Assembly (NCBI GenBank): GCA_903813345.2
Contig: CAIIXF020000004.1
Location: forward strand, 18,029,513 to 18,093,512
Length of the DNA stretch: 64,000 nt
DNA from: Owenia fusiformis
Lineage: Eukaryota; Annelida; Polychaeta; Sabellida; Oweniidae
Direction of reading: 5' to 3'
Part shown: in pieces, positions 14,701-28,059 of the stretch
Numbering within the stretch: the first letter of the stretch is position 1
Layout: each line of letters opens with the position of its first letter
Program-made: the position numbers and the translations under genes
The notes under the pieces: model-generated
The model's database searches: none
Told to the model about the DNA's origin: nothing
What the model saw: the letters and a program-made list of their open reading frames with translations, nothing else

Positions 14701-15041
14701 AACTACTGAACATCAGCGAATTAAATGTAACACATTGGCAAACGGGAACATACAGATTCTTAATGAGAATCCGTGTGGTACTTGTTTAGAAGAATTGAGG
14801 CATTCTAATAGGAGTTGGATATTTCACATTGAAATAATTTGGGCATTTGTTCGATGAGAATCAGAACCCATTGCATTTTGACTGCATACTTCCTATATGG
14901 TTCCAATCAATATATTATGTGGAATGGAAGCAAAATTGTCTTTCTAGTCATTTTATTTCCAAAAGTGTTAAGAATAGTATTAATTCAAGGGTGAATACTG
15001 GATATATTTTTATCATTTGCCCAGGTAAAGTTTGTTGTTAA
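11800..15041. other. Intergenic, nothing recognised
   Basis: AT-rich, no supported exon, RNA gene or clear transposon end. A short CA run lies at about 13869-13882. Confidence 0.45.
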
Positions 15042-15181
15042 TGAAACGGTGTTGAACCCCCTGTAGGTATTGACACCCTACACTCAGCAGGTGATCGAGT
15101 GGAGGAAGAACTAGCTACATCTCGTATACAGTTCATTCCCCCAGGCCGCCATTACTCCGCAGACGATTTTCATTTTCCATA
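15042..15181 (+). other. Short coding-like stretch, unrecognised
   Basis: One frame is open for about 45 codons up to a TAG at 15179-15181. It contains GIDTLHSAGDRVEEELATSR and ends RHYSADDFHFP. Composition is more protein-like and less AT-driven than its surroundings. There is no ATG. A possible acceptor (CCCTGTAG) sits just before the Gly-Ile-Asp codons, so it could be a terminal exon or a transposon relic. No family recognised. Confidence 0.25.
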
Positions 15182-16331
15182 GTCTCGAAACCGATTTTAA
15201 TTCTTCAGATTGTTTCACATACATTTTTCATATTTTTGTCATTTTGGCTTCAGTATATGTTTCTGTCTAAAGTAATTCAAATACTCAGAAGTATCAGGGT
15301 AAAATCTTGAACATTTGCCAGATAACATATTTTAGTTTACAAAAGTCCAGATAACTTAATTGGTATTGAGATTCTGTTATTTCTACACCTTTTTGTTTAT
15401 TCCACATAGTACACAAACTCGCAATCCTGAAAGATATTTCAATCAGAAATGTGAATAAAAATCCACACGAAATTTTGATTGATTCAATGGGCGTTACTTA
15501 TATAGCTAAGAAAGAGTAACACAATAAAACACTCACTATTGCCAAAGATGTATGAGACATAAGCATGCTGGGTTAGTCCAACCTAAAAGTATAACATTCT
15601 GCAAGCAGCTGAGAGAGGAGGGGAACTCAGTGTGACCCTACCATGAGTCCAGGCCCTATATCTTATATCTTGATCTTGGCACAGTTTTTAGTGTTGTTTA
15701 TTTTGTAATTATTTAGCTAAGATGTTTTATAACTGTTTGGTTTGTGTTAAAGTGAAATAAATTTGTAATGAAACAAAATATGAAAACATTAAAATGTCCA
15801 ACCGTCACAAACAATATGTTGAAAAAATATAAAGGCCGTTCGTGCTGTATCAAATGTTACAATCGGTGAGTCAGTATGACTAGTACTAAAAATATCACCA
15901 AACAGTCTCCACCAAATGTTGCATGCATATGTGTAATCATAATTCACAGCAAACACATTGAAAATGACAAAGCTTTGAACAATTAAACGCCTTGCAAAGA
16001 TCCACGTCCTTATACCCATCCTCTTGCACAAAATTATGCACGGAATTAAGAGCGTGAAAAAGTAATATACAGGACTAGACAATCAGGTAAAGGGTGGTTC
16101 CAGTTTGTACCAATTACTTCACCACAAGCCAGTTATCATAACCTTACCAAAGATAATAATGAAATGGTGGTCACATTATGAAATGTAAAATATGTGTGAG
16201 AAATAGTGAGATCATTCCAAAATTAGTGGGTATCGATACACCAATCCATACAAAATGCCAAAAAATGAGACGCTTCATTCAGCTCATAGCTAGAGAGAAA
16301 TCAGGTAAGATCTTTGATGCAAAACCTGTGA
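15182..16331. other. Intergenic, nothing recognised
   Basis: No supported gene. A 97-codon minus-strand frame at 15789-16082 is hydrophobic but has no recognisable motif and no supporting splice context. Confidence 0.4.
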
Positions 16332-16765
16332 GAATTATGATGCACATGGGGGTGTATAGTGATTGTCACAAACCTGAGAGAATTATGGTGCACATGTGAG
16401 TGTATAGTGATTGTCACAAACCTGAGAGAATTATGGTGCACATGTGAGTGTATAGTGATTGTCACAAACCTGAGAGAGTTATGGTGCACATGTGAGTGTA
16501 TAGTGATTGTCACAAACCTGAGAGAATTATGGTGCACATGTGAGTGTATAGTGATTGTCACAAACCTGAGAGAGTTATGGTGCACATGTGAGTGTATAGT
16601 GATTGTCACAAACCTGAGAGAGTTATGGTGCACATGTGAGTGTATAGTGATTGTCACAAACCTGAGAGAGTTATGGTGCACATGTGAGTGTATAGTGATT
16701 GTCACAAACCTGAGAGAATTATGGTGCACATGGGGGTGTATAGTGATTGTCACAAACCTGTTGCA
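16332..16765. repeat. 48-bp minisatellite, about nine units
   Basis: A 48-bp unit (GTGTATAGTGATTGTCACAA followed by ACCTGAGAGA, then ATTATGGTGCACATGTGA) is repeated nine times with few substitutions: AATTATGG versus AGTTATGG, and GTGAGTG versus GGGGGTG in the first and last units. Because 48 is a multiple of three, the array is open in frames on both strands and gives spurious 16-residue repeat proteins. The outer units differ from the homogeneous inner ones, as expected from unequal exchange. Nothing suggests expression. Confidence 0.95.
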
Positions 16766-19700
16766 AATTCTCAACCTAACAGTTTCCTGTATCCTAGTGT
16801 GAAATACTGGATTTTAACGAAGCCTTTGACCTCTTTGATAATCGCGATGAGTGATGTGTTTTACTGGTGTGATGGATGTCTATTATATAGAAGACGACAA
16901 GATAAGAAGACATAATTACAGTTTAATTGTTTTAGCAACTTACTGAAACAAACCACAAGCGAGCCAAGAGTTCCCACTGCATTCAGCAAACAAGTAGTAT
17001 ATGTCCTATATACATATTTTGAAAATTGTGTAAGAACTGCTCATTTGACTAGTGCATCCACAAATAAATTAATTTTTCAAATAGCTTACTAGTGCCCCGA
17101 TGATGTTACTTTCATAAATTGTATAGGTTATACAAACGAGCTATATATTCCCAGAGTTGTTTCCCTGGCAACAGGTGTGGACGCAACAGTCTTGAGTGAC
17201 ACGTCCGACAGCATAAAACAACATAACATCACTAAATACACCACTTAGGTGATGGTTATTTGAAAAGACAGTATTAAATCTTGTACTGTAAAAAGTACAT
17301 CAGATACTTTAGTGCATTATATTATAAGAGATTTGAATCGTATAAGTAGGAAATTAAATTATTATGTTACCCTACTTTGTCCACATAAGCATTTATAAAA
17401 ATTCTGCAAATACCAAAATACTAGTGCACTGCTCCTGTCGGACACATTGGAACATCAAAACTTAGAATGACAAGATGATTTATGTATAAGATACTAATTT
17501 AGCTTTTAATAAGTTGGACGTGGAACATGACATTGTGGTCATCGAGTCAAATCAAATTAACGTAAGTGAGACAGATTATACACCATGCCTGTTCTCATGT
17601 CAGGGTGATAATCTCCCTTGTACCAGGTACCAACTCTAGTTAATAAATCAACCCATCAATATTTTTTCTAGTTTCTACTAAATATTGTTAATTGGAATTT
17701 TACAATGACAGTAATGAAAACAATCTGAGGGAACTAACACTGCCCTGGTTGAAACCGCTTTTCCAGTTTTTACCATTTCGAACGAGTTCTGTTGGAAATT
17801 ATCGGAACGCGTTATTATTTACCATACGAGCGTATGAGAGAACAATGACATTACGTATCTTCGTCCATTTTTCTATAAACTTTCATTACAGTTTGTTCTA
17901 TTTTGAACAAAAATACCGATGATCTTTTATTTTCTGGAAAACATAAAGCAATGGTGTCATTTATTTTCCTCTCACCGCGTGCTGATTTAACTTGCCACTT
18001 TCCCTCCACTTTATCACCTTTAACATGTTTTCAGGTTTACTGGAATTTATCTTATAACAGATGGTAGACAATGATGGACGCTGGGGCATGGGGCTACCCT
18101 TATCGTATATGCTTAATATATGAATATTCCATGCAGGTAATAATAAATAATACTGTTTGTATTCACATTATTTGCCAAATTCTGTTTTATATTTCAAATT
18201 ATTACTGAAACTCATCATCATCGTTCCTAATGGTAACTCAACATAAATAGTGACATGTTATTCATCAAAAAGGCGTAACCATTTAAGTTTCCAAAGCAGA
18301 AGTGCAATGCAATCATATTCATGAAATCAATCATTACAATTTGTTCAATAGCCCCCATGGGTAGAACTATTTGATTTTATGCTGCTTTCTAAAACTGTAT
18401 ATTCTACAACTGCCTTTTCTACAGCTGTATCATACAATGGTGCCATCACCAGCTGTACTTTAACCGACTGGAGCTACTACAAATGTTCCTTAAACTTCTA
18501 CAACTGATAAGTTTTACAACTATACATACTACATCTAACACAACCTACTACAACTGTACACAAATAATGTACCTTTCAGAACCGCACCTTCTATTAATAA
18601 ACTCGAAAATAATGTGACAGAAGACGTCGAAACTGCGGTCAAGTAGCCTTAATTGTTGACTTCCTTCACTAATTATTGTGGAAACAAAACTCTGGCTCCC
18701 CACATAATAAACTAAGGATCTGGAGTTCTAATAGCTGTATTAAAGCTTACTTTATGTATTTTATTGTACAACCAATTTCATTTATTTTTGTATATTTAGA
18801 GCTTGTGTCTATTTATATTTTCTTATTTAGTAGAAACTTTTTAGTATGTCTAGCGGGTGTGTGCTATGTTAATGTAAAGGTCCAGGGGAAAGATAATCTA
18901 CTGACATATGCTCTACTGACCAATGACATACGAGATCAACAATTACGGACTCTTCAAGTGTAATTTAATTTAACCCCTCGGATGACAAGGTAAAATAAAC
19001 TGTTCCCAAATTACAAATATTATCAAGATATTTTCAAAAGTTCATTATCAGGAAGTCTTACTTTTGATTTTGTAAGGACACGTTCAGCAACATACTATAT
19101 TCAGATATAACATATAATTTAGGTGCATAAATGTAGGTTACACGCAACTTTTGATCATTCAGGTATATGTTTTATTATGCATTTCCCAACACAAAATGTT
19201 TTGCAACAAGTCTTTGAATGGGAACATTTCATAAAATAATATTTATCAAGAAAAGATATTAAAGACGGGGATCAGCGAGGTCGAGAATTATTCAAATATC
19301 ATAATTTATAATATAATCATGAGCTGCATGGCAAGGTCCATGATTATAAGGTGCTGTACTCATTTCACTCGTCTTTGCCATAAATGCATATTGATATATA
19401 ATGAATGGTGGACATTTTAAATGTATTGTTCACTTGAAACGTTGAGCTTAATATTAAGTGACGTATTTAAAAGTAATTTTCGAATGAAAAAGAAGCAGAA
19501 TTTTTCTTTCTGTTTTTATACACAACTATAAAACCAGCTGAAAATTAATAAACAGTCCTCTATTATAAGTCAAGTTCATTAACAATGTATAGCGTTGATG
19601 AAAGATGACGTTGGGCACAGGGAGGTATTGTGACGAACCAACGCACCGTGTTAATGACCGATTGTCCTTTAATGTACATCCACTCACCCCACTCAATACA

Positions 19701-22700
19701 ACCATTCAAGCAAAAGCGAGTGGTTAAGGACCGCTTTTGAAAATTTCCCAATTAAAAGCGCTGGTGTAAATTAATGAAGTGGCCAAATAGAAAGAGGCGT
19801 TTTCGAAGTGTCTGTGGATAGCCGCCGCTATTAAGACAAATAACTAAAATATCTTGATAATTATTTTCTTTTGGAATAAAACCGATAAAACTTTGAATTT
19901 GGTAAAAGTGAATCTTAATGATTCAATTGCAAAAACATAATGACAATATGGAATCGTATACAATACAAACGTTCGTTTGATATAACGATCCATGTATCGT
20001 TTAAAAGGGCCACAACTATGACATATGTTTGGTTGAATGGGACTGGGTCACATTTTCAACTTTCAATGAGTGACAGTAGAAAGCAATAGGTCAAAAGTTT
20101 TAAAATGAACAAAAACAAAATGCAAAAATGAATTCAAAAGTTTGACGATATCAACAGTGATATACAACACAATCGCATTGTTGCCACATTGCGGATATTG
20201 TAATAATGTGTCAAACGCCTTGCTGAAATCTAGTGGTTTCATGTAATTTTATATTCAGTTTTAATTCAATAGAATGATTACTCACAACGCAATATAATCA
20301 TGCAATTCGTCTAAAATTCAGTTCTTCACCCACTCTACACATGATTTGTGAAACGCTCTCATAATTGCAAAACTCTATGAAAGTACACATGTCAAGCCAC
20401 AATATTATATTGCAATCATAGAGTTAGTATTGCGACTTGTGTTTCTGTGAAGGTATCCGTTTTTACATGCTTGGTGGCACAATTATCCCATTTTCTAACA
20501 GCCGCCAGTCACACTATACACACCGAGGCCCTAATTACCATGAATCTATTAATTTAGATAATTTCTGTGTATTTTTTATCCTGTAAATTGTAATTATAGC
20601 CCAGGGTGTAAAGATGAAATCCAACATGGCATTTACATATGCCAGTCAGTTTTTAGTAATATATAGTGTTAATTTTCTATAGTCTACTCTATCAACATTT
20701 TTTTATATCCGTAATCGGAACTTTTACATTCTCTTTCATTTCATTTGAGAAATTTGTGAACATTTTAACTTATTTCATTTTGTCTGTGACTGTACAATTT
20801 CAAGGAAGTATGCCAGTCAGACTTCGCCCTGCCTAATCCTACTCACCGTTAAATTTCGAAAGCATGAACTTTTCTGGAAGGGCGGGCTGACAATCAACAC
20901 ATCTGCCCAAATTTACTCCATATATACGTTAACAAATAAAAGTGTTGAAAACATGAAAAATGAATTCTTTACTACGCTAACTAGAACTAAAAACGTGAAT
21001 AAATCATCTCATGGTACCATAAACGGAACAGCGCGTGTATATCAAACATTATCACCCTGCGAGCAGAAATAAATTTACTACACACAAATATGACACTGTG
21101 AAAAATCTTGTGCGATTTGTAGTTTCATTGAATATCGACAGTGTGTTTGATTATTTTATTGAACTCTTAGTGCGAATTCCCAGTTGTTTCTCATAGTAGA
21201 GACTCTGCCCGTCGAGTCCTGGAGAGAATCGATGTTTCTGTTCGAACATAGACCGAGAATTATTGTTCGATGTTGATTTTAATTTAACGTGGAAGAGGCG
21301 AACACTGTATGCATGGGGAGTCACTTGGGGAGTGACCTTTGTCTGGGATAGGCGGAGAGAAATAAACACAAGTGGGCTTAGTGCCTTTTTATAAGATCCC
21401 TCCCTGCCTTTTTATCGTTCAATCCAATTCCATGTGCAGATATTTCCCGAAGAAAACAAAAGTGTAAAGATATTCGATGTATTTGTTTTATCTATTTTCA
21501 AAGTAGGGACATTTTATCTTTCTACAAAATGGTCACAGTTTTAAAACCTTTTTATCACAACATGCGTTCTATGGCACGCCCGTACATTTTTTTCTAAATG
21601 ACCAACAATTGACTTTAATTCATGAAAACATTTTTTTAAATTCTAATGAGTTGTACACGTTTTCGCATTTTATTGGTATTTTAAACGATTGCTCCCACAT
21701 TTCCAATGTCATTGTTCAGATACATATATTTCATAATGTTAGCTTTGAAAATAATTAAATAGATTTAATTTAAACTGAAAATTATTTCAATGCATATAGC
21801 TACTTTATAGAGATTGAACGAATATAATGTAATTGGAATTCTTTAGCAAATTATTACCAATTGTAGAGTACATTTGGGGATCATATTGGAATATACATTT
21901 ACACCCAGTTCCTTCATTTTGAATAACAAATTGTTTTGCAATATCTTAATTTTATTTGATAAATCGTCCATGGGCAACTGATGTCCACAAAGTGTATACT
22001 AAATAGAGACCATGGCAGAGATGATAAATAAGTTACATGTCCAGACCTAATGTACAAAACATTACTGTTGAAGTAATCACCAGATGGCAGCATTGTCTGG
22101 AGCTATATCTCAGAACATGAAGAATTTTGTTCATTTCATCTAAACATTTGAATTCATCAATATCTGCGAGAAGTTATTTCCCTCTCAGCTCTTTTTTCAG
22201 TATTTTTATCGGCAAATCAAGTAAATTTATTATCATGATTTTCAATAGTGACCATTTTCAGTGGTGGGCGTACTTAATGAAACAATTTTCTAAGACATGG
22301 AACATCGTCTTTTTGTATCAGTATTCAGTAAGAAGACCCACTATTAACAGGTATGCTAAGGTTGTACCTCTGGATCATGTGGCTAATTATTGATCACAAT
22401 TGTATGGGGAACAGACTAACAGAAGGTCCGATCAAAGTCAAAATTAATGAGTATCAGTTTCCAGAATTCTAAAATAGCATGTCCAACATATCAAAACGTG
22501 TATTATCAATCTTCATTTTGTCTTAAGCAATTTCACTTGCATTCATAATGCGCGACTCTTGCAAACTTCCCAACTTGCGGCGACTGCCATCATGAATTGG
22601 TATATACCGATTTTTTTAAACATATACCAGGTCATGTATGGCCGTCAATGAAGATGAACAATTCATTTTACAGAAGAAATGTTTTCAAACGACATAATAT

Positions 22701-25700
22701 TATATCTTTTTATGCCTTGATGTTTTGTTCTTGGTACAAGAACAGACATGGCAAGGGGTGATCTAGAGTACTGATCCCTCCCAGGGAGCTATTGTTGCTG
22801 TTTTCTCGCAGTGTGCATGGTTGTGACAGGGCCTCTCTGGAAGACAATCATTTATTAGGCTACCTCTAATTTAACTGTCAGGAATAATGAAATCATGAGG
22901 AAATTAGGTTACCTCTTCACATCACCTGTATGCCTTATTTCATGTAAGCCAGACGACGCAATCAAGGGACAATCAAAGGGCAATATTTGAAATAACTAAC
23001 GTACACCAAGTCCAAAACAATAATCTATATGGGAAACTATATGGGCATTTATGTGGTCAACTACCGACGCCATCATGTCAGATCGAGAGTATTTTAAAAT
23101 CTTCTAAAAATTCTAGGATTTTAGAACAAAGTATAGTTTTATACTCTGTCATCCAAAACAATTTTCAATAACCAAAGAACGCTCTGCTACGTATAGATTA
23201 ATTCAAAACCAATTTCAAAATGAGGCAGGGAATTTCAAGAATGTCAATGAGCAATACTATAACAAGAGTTTTCCTTTAACAAGAAAGTTTCTTGAAATCA
23301 TAGTTCTAATGGTAACTGGTAAATTTTAAAACACTATTTTATATTTCACTATGAAATAATTAAGGCCATAATGCTGTTGCTAATGCTTCAATTTTGTCAA
23401 AATTGCAGTGGATTAAAAAAGAATTAACGTTGATCCCTAGGATAAGGAGGCTAATATGCCGAACTTGTCAGTACATCTCAAATATAAAACATCATTACCA
23501 TTATTTCTCCATCAACAATTCTTGTCTGATGCTGCTTTCGGACATCAATATGATTCTGTCAATCAAAGGAATCCAATAAGAAATCAATTTCTCATCATGC
23601 TGTTTCCATAATTAAACACTAAAATCTGAATGATGATTTCGATGTTAAAATCTCAATAAAATCGGCAAATTTGGATACCTGGAGTGACAAGTGTTTGTAT
23701 TATTCCACTTTAGAGCAAAGATCGTTGGGGAAAACAGAAGTATAAAGATGACAGACAATATCTCTCGCAAATATTGTAGAATTTAAGAACAACGAAATGA
23801 TTCTGATCAATTATTATACACAACTAGTATATATTTCCAAGCAGATAATATGATAATGTGTACGCATGGAATCCGAGCAAAAGCAATGTTTATTTCATTT
23901 TTCAGGTATCAACCATCTCTTAACGACATTAAAAGAACAAACTGTACCGCTTTTATATGTCGTTAAGAGTGGCAATAGAATTTTTAAAATGGAACGATAA
24001 AATTAACATTTGCAATCTGTTGTACCCGAGTGAAAGGAGCTGCCCAGTGGGGTCTCAGTGGGGGTAGGGGGACCCAAGAGTGAGCACGGGGTATTAACTA
24101 AACAAAATCGTTGCTCTTAATTGCAGAAAAGATCGAACACACGACCTTATTCAATGAAGATACAGTCTACACCAGAGTGCTATCCAAAGTCCATGTGAGA
24201 GGTCACTCAACTCGGGACAGAATGAAAAACTTATTTTTTTATAACTTACTATTCCCATAGAAGAAGAATCTTTAAACGTTTACCATATCTTGGTTTATAT
24301 ATGAGTCGATTAATAGACATAGTTGATACACACATGATTAGTTACAATGAAATTACAAAATAAATCAGCAATCAGAAATCCGGAGAGGGATCCAATTATA
24401 TTGCCATTTTAGATGATTTGGGGGAATTATAATTAAAAGACAGAATTTTAGCTAACACAAGGCTTTTAAATTAAAAAAAATCAAATTTGAAAAATGCTTT
24501 TATGGTCATCATTATAGGGAGTGGAAGGGTCGAGTGAGAGTAAGTTCCTAACAGTTCTATTTCCTAACACACAAAGGAACATTATGGATCGACTGTTTAC
24601 ATTGCATGATGAGACAAGTGGGCGATAATATGTGAGAAAAGGTCACATGTTGGCATGTAGGCGGGGGCTATGGAGAAGACTATGTGATTTTGAAAATAAT
24701 CCTATAAGCAAAGGATCAAATGATCTTCAATGAATGTCACCACGAGTTAATTAATATTTGAGAGACAATAACGGTTGACTATGACAACTGATTTAACACT
24801 TAAGATAAGCGTGTGGCTTCTTCAATTGACAGAACTGATTTAAATTGACAAGACAAATAGGACCGTTACACATTCGTTTTTTGTGTGTCAAGTCTGAACT
24901 GAAAAAGTGAAACAGTGATAAAATTATACTTAAATTCAAGAATTAAGTAAATTTACCATGCTGCCTTGTACCGTCTGATTAATGACCGGGTTAGTTAATT
25001 GTTCATTAACATTTTTGTTCTGTCGATGGCATGGGATTCTCGGAGCCGGCAAGGTCGAATCGGAAGATCACAATCTTCTATGAGTTTTTTTCAAGAGATA
25101 TTAATTTCTATTTGGAATGGAAAACAGGAAGATGCCATGAATATCGGTAGATGGTCACAAAATTCATTAATATCGAAATACGTCCTTTGATTTAAACTCA
25201 ACCAAATATAATCAGGATTCCAAATCAGGTGTAAAATGAAGGAAGTCATTTTCCTCGGATTTTGGAGATATATTAGCTGAAATCAGCTGAAATCGAATGT
25301 TTGTCAATATCGAACAAATCTTGTCCATCATTTTTGATCTAACTCCAGTTGATTTCATTCTTCTTTGACCAGTGATTAGTATATGAATTAACCGAATTGC
25401 TAAACCTTAATGAAGATACAAGCCCCTTGACCACCTTAGTGTTCTGGGTATCCTGTTTTCTCATTCCTCCTTGTAAAAACATATTCGCGTGTTTGGTCCC
25501 GCCGTGTAACTCGACATACTCCCATCTTAATTGTCTTAATTAGCTTCCGAGACTCAATGATGCATTTCCTGGTTGTTATGACAGCGGGTTGCCACGGCCA
25601 CACTTATCTCTCATATTCCTACAAAAATATTATGAGGTAGGTTACTTTACCAAATGCAGGGACTCTTAATCATTTCAACTCAACTCAATCAATTTGGCCA

Positions 25701-27140
25701 AATTTTACTTAATATGGACCTCTATGGCATTTTGAACGATCACTTTCAATTAATTTGTTTTACACAAGAACAATTAGAAACTTGCTTTAGCCTTGTTCTG
25801 GGAGAATTCACACAATCTCGCTTTGGATTCCAAAATGTTTTTGATGCAAGAAATTGCGGATAGTACTTGAATTTGAAGTGTCATAGCTAGCCAACTGCAA
25901 TATTTTGGATCTCAGCGTGATGCTACCCTAACCTAAGATTAAATGACCGCTCTATTCTCATCTATTGTAATACATTGTGATACCAAACGTGAGTTGTTCT
26001 TGTTAAAATAACACCAATTCATTTTCAATGAGTCCCCAATGGTGTTTTCAAAACAAATTCCCGCCTTAATCCCATTGAACGCCGTGGGCCAAATCAGGAT
26101 CCATACAGGATTAAATGTAGCAAGCGATTTATATGGATTAGGGGGCGATAATAGGGATTAACACTGTCGTGCTAAAAATCACACGGAGATTCGTACGAGC
26201 AACTCAAAGATTCCAACGGTTACTCTGAAAACAGTCTCAATGAGACCGCGAAGTGTCTGTAAACATTGACGGTAGGCCCCAGTGGGTGAACTTAATGTTC
26301 AAAAGGCTTCGCGACGCCCTCTCAGGAATCCCGGGGTATAATAGGGCAACAACGTCCAAACCCGATTTGTAACATTTTCATCTCGCTGTTTTGCGCGCCA
26401 CATCTTTGCAGAAGCTCTAGGGAGCTAATGTAATGTAAACGATTGAGAGTTATATGGTTCTTCCATGAAATTATGATTCTGTTGCAAAGCCTGCAAGTTT
26501 TATCTAGGATGAAGAATGTCGATAAAACGGTAGATTATGTAACCATGTCGTATCAAACTGATATCTTGTCGCATGACGACTATATCTATTATATTTTCGG
26601 CGAGCTAACTGATGCAGGCCGACTGTTACCACAAGTTTAACTTGGATCGGATGACATAAACATTTGGTGAATTTGCTACAATGCTCTCAGTTTGCGACAA
26701 TTTCTCCTGAAAACACAAGCCAGAAAGCCATGACAAACGATTTCATGATCACCCTATGTTAATAAGTTTCTCCTTAAAACATCATAACAGTGCTAATTAA
26801 ACAAAAATTGGTCTAAAAAGTACAGCGCTTTTCGTCGTGTGACTTTTTCGCAAAAATGTTAAGTCAATAAAACTTGAAGTTGACCAATTCATTATATGAT
26901 GCGGATTACTATAGCTTAAAAGATTAAATAAATATTTGTGTAGATTAAACAGCTTGCGGCTTTAAGAAGTATGAATGAACCGTCCGAATTGACACGCTCC
27001 TACTTAAAGAATCGAACCCATTCATATTTCTAAAACCATCACAGCATAAACCTGATAAAATAAATAACAAAAATGATAGATGAAGCTTGTTGCTAAAATT
27101 TAACAATCGAAGTTTTGACGTCTTTGACAAGTAAAACAAT
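16766..27140. other. 10-kb gene desert with a few small structures
   Basis: No exon with coding-like composition and splice sites was found on either strand. A degenerate repeat of CTACAACTG-like words lies at about 18410-18560, and a short near-perfect hairpin at 23917-23969. Blocks near 22.8-22.95, 24.78-25.1, 25.5-25.65 and 26.05-26.4 kb are more GC-balanced than the surroundings and carry homeodomain/TALE-like words such as TTGACAG and TTAATTAG. They might be regulatory, but this cannot be shown without alignment to a related genome. Confidence 0.35.
23917..23969. repeat. Short near-perfect hairpin
   Basis: CTCTTAACGACATTAAAAG and CTTTTATATGTCGTTAAGAG face each other across a loop of about 14 nt. 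With one bulge this makes a stem of about 19 bp. It is shorter than typical animal pre-miRNA stems, so a microRNA is not claimed. It could be the collapsed end of a foldback element. Confidence 0.5.
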
Positions 27141-27214
27141 TGGCCCGGATGGGGATCGAACCCACGACATTCGCGTTATTAGCACGACGCTCTAACCAAC
27201 TGAGCTACCGGGCC
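27141..27214 (-). tRNA. tRNA-Ile (AAU anticodon)
   Basis: On the minus strand this folds as a standard cloverleaf. The acceptor GGCCCGG pairs with CCGGGCC and the discriminator is A. The D-arm region is TAGCTCAGTTGG, the anticodon loop CTAATAA gives anticodon AAT, and the T-arm is GGGTTCGATCCC. The A box and B box of an RNA polymerase III type 2 promoter are intact, and a T4 terminator follows just downstream (AAAA on the + strand at about 27133-27136). Identical in sequence to the copy at 27532-27605. No intron. Confidence 0.97.
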
Positions 27215-27531
27215 TCGATGAAGCCAGAGGTATGACTACCTTGATTGGATGCACCACAATTCTAACCAACAATCCGTGCAATCAACAAATATAATTGTTT
27301 GGGTGATTTTAATTATGCCACGTTTTTAATAGTTTAAAGCTTTGTATTATTGAAGAACCTGGTTAAAGACATAATATATAATTTAATGTTCTGTTTTTGC
27401 TATATTGCCGAAAAGTTGAAGCATTGACAAGGATTAAAGCTGCCATGGTTTATTAGTAATGTTTAATATAGATATAGAAATTCAATCTTCAAAACCTGCA
27501 AAGGATTCAGTTTTAAACGAAGAAAAAATAT

Positions 27532-27605
27532 TGGCCCGGATGGGGATCGAACCCACGACATTCGCGTTATTAGCACGACGCTCTAACCAACTGAGCTACC
27601 GGGCC
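27532..27605 (-). tRNA. tRNA-Ile (AAU anticodon), second identical copy
   Basis: Sequence identical over the mature tRNA to the gene 391 bp to the left, with the same orientation, cloverleaf and discriminator. It is followed by a T6 terminator on the minus strand (A-run at about 27524-27529). The flanks differ from the first copy, so identity is confined to the tRNA. That fits either selection or gene conversion. Confidence 0.97.
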
Positions 27606-27818
27606 TTAATGTTTCATCACTGATCACCACTTTAAGTTGTAATAATTCGATATACAAATATGCCATCTTTTAAACCGATAAGAACACTTTATTGAATATC
27701 TAAGTCACAATATCTTAAAATCTAGTTTATACTGCCATCTATACATAGCAATTATTGCATCAGCCAAGTTAAATCGAAACTATATACATAAATGGGTATT
27801 AAACCGCATCTTTCAAGT

Positions 27819-27890
27819 GGAGATATAGCTCAGTGGTAGAGCATTCGACTGCAGATCGAGAGGTCCCTGGTTCAAATCCGGGTGTCTCCT
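27819..27890 (+). tRNA. tRNA-Cys (GCA anticodon)
   Basis: The acceptor GGAGATA pairs with TGTCTCC, including one G-T pair. The D-arm is TAGCTCAGTGGTAGAGC, the anticodon loop CTGCAGA gives GCA, and the T-arm is CCTGGTTCAAATCCGGG with discriminator T. All positions match eukaryotic tRNA-Cys. A TTTT terminator follows at about 27895. A truncated version of this tRNA occurs inside the Polinton-like element (47109-47148). Confidence 0.97.
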
Positions 27891-28059
27891 TCACTTTTAT
27901 TTTTTGGAGAATACTTGAGAATAAAATTATTTATAATATTTTTATTAAGCTTTACAGAGCTTTATCAGAATATAAATTTAATGGGGCTGCAAAGTTAATA
28001 GGCGGTAATTATGTTTTTCATGATTAGTCAATTATCATACACACTGGTGATCCACTCGA

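Noticed and set aside
15789-16082. 97-codon hydrophobic minus-strand frame
   Set aside because: At first it suggested a membrane receptor fragment, but it has no conserved motif and no neighbouring exon.
16301-16802. Two overlapping repeat proteins of about 150 residues
   Set aside because: They come from a 48-bp minisatellite open on both strands; no other gene-like signal.
23917-23969. microRNA precursor
   Set aside because: The stem is about 19 bp with a short loop, too small for a typical animal pre-miRNA.
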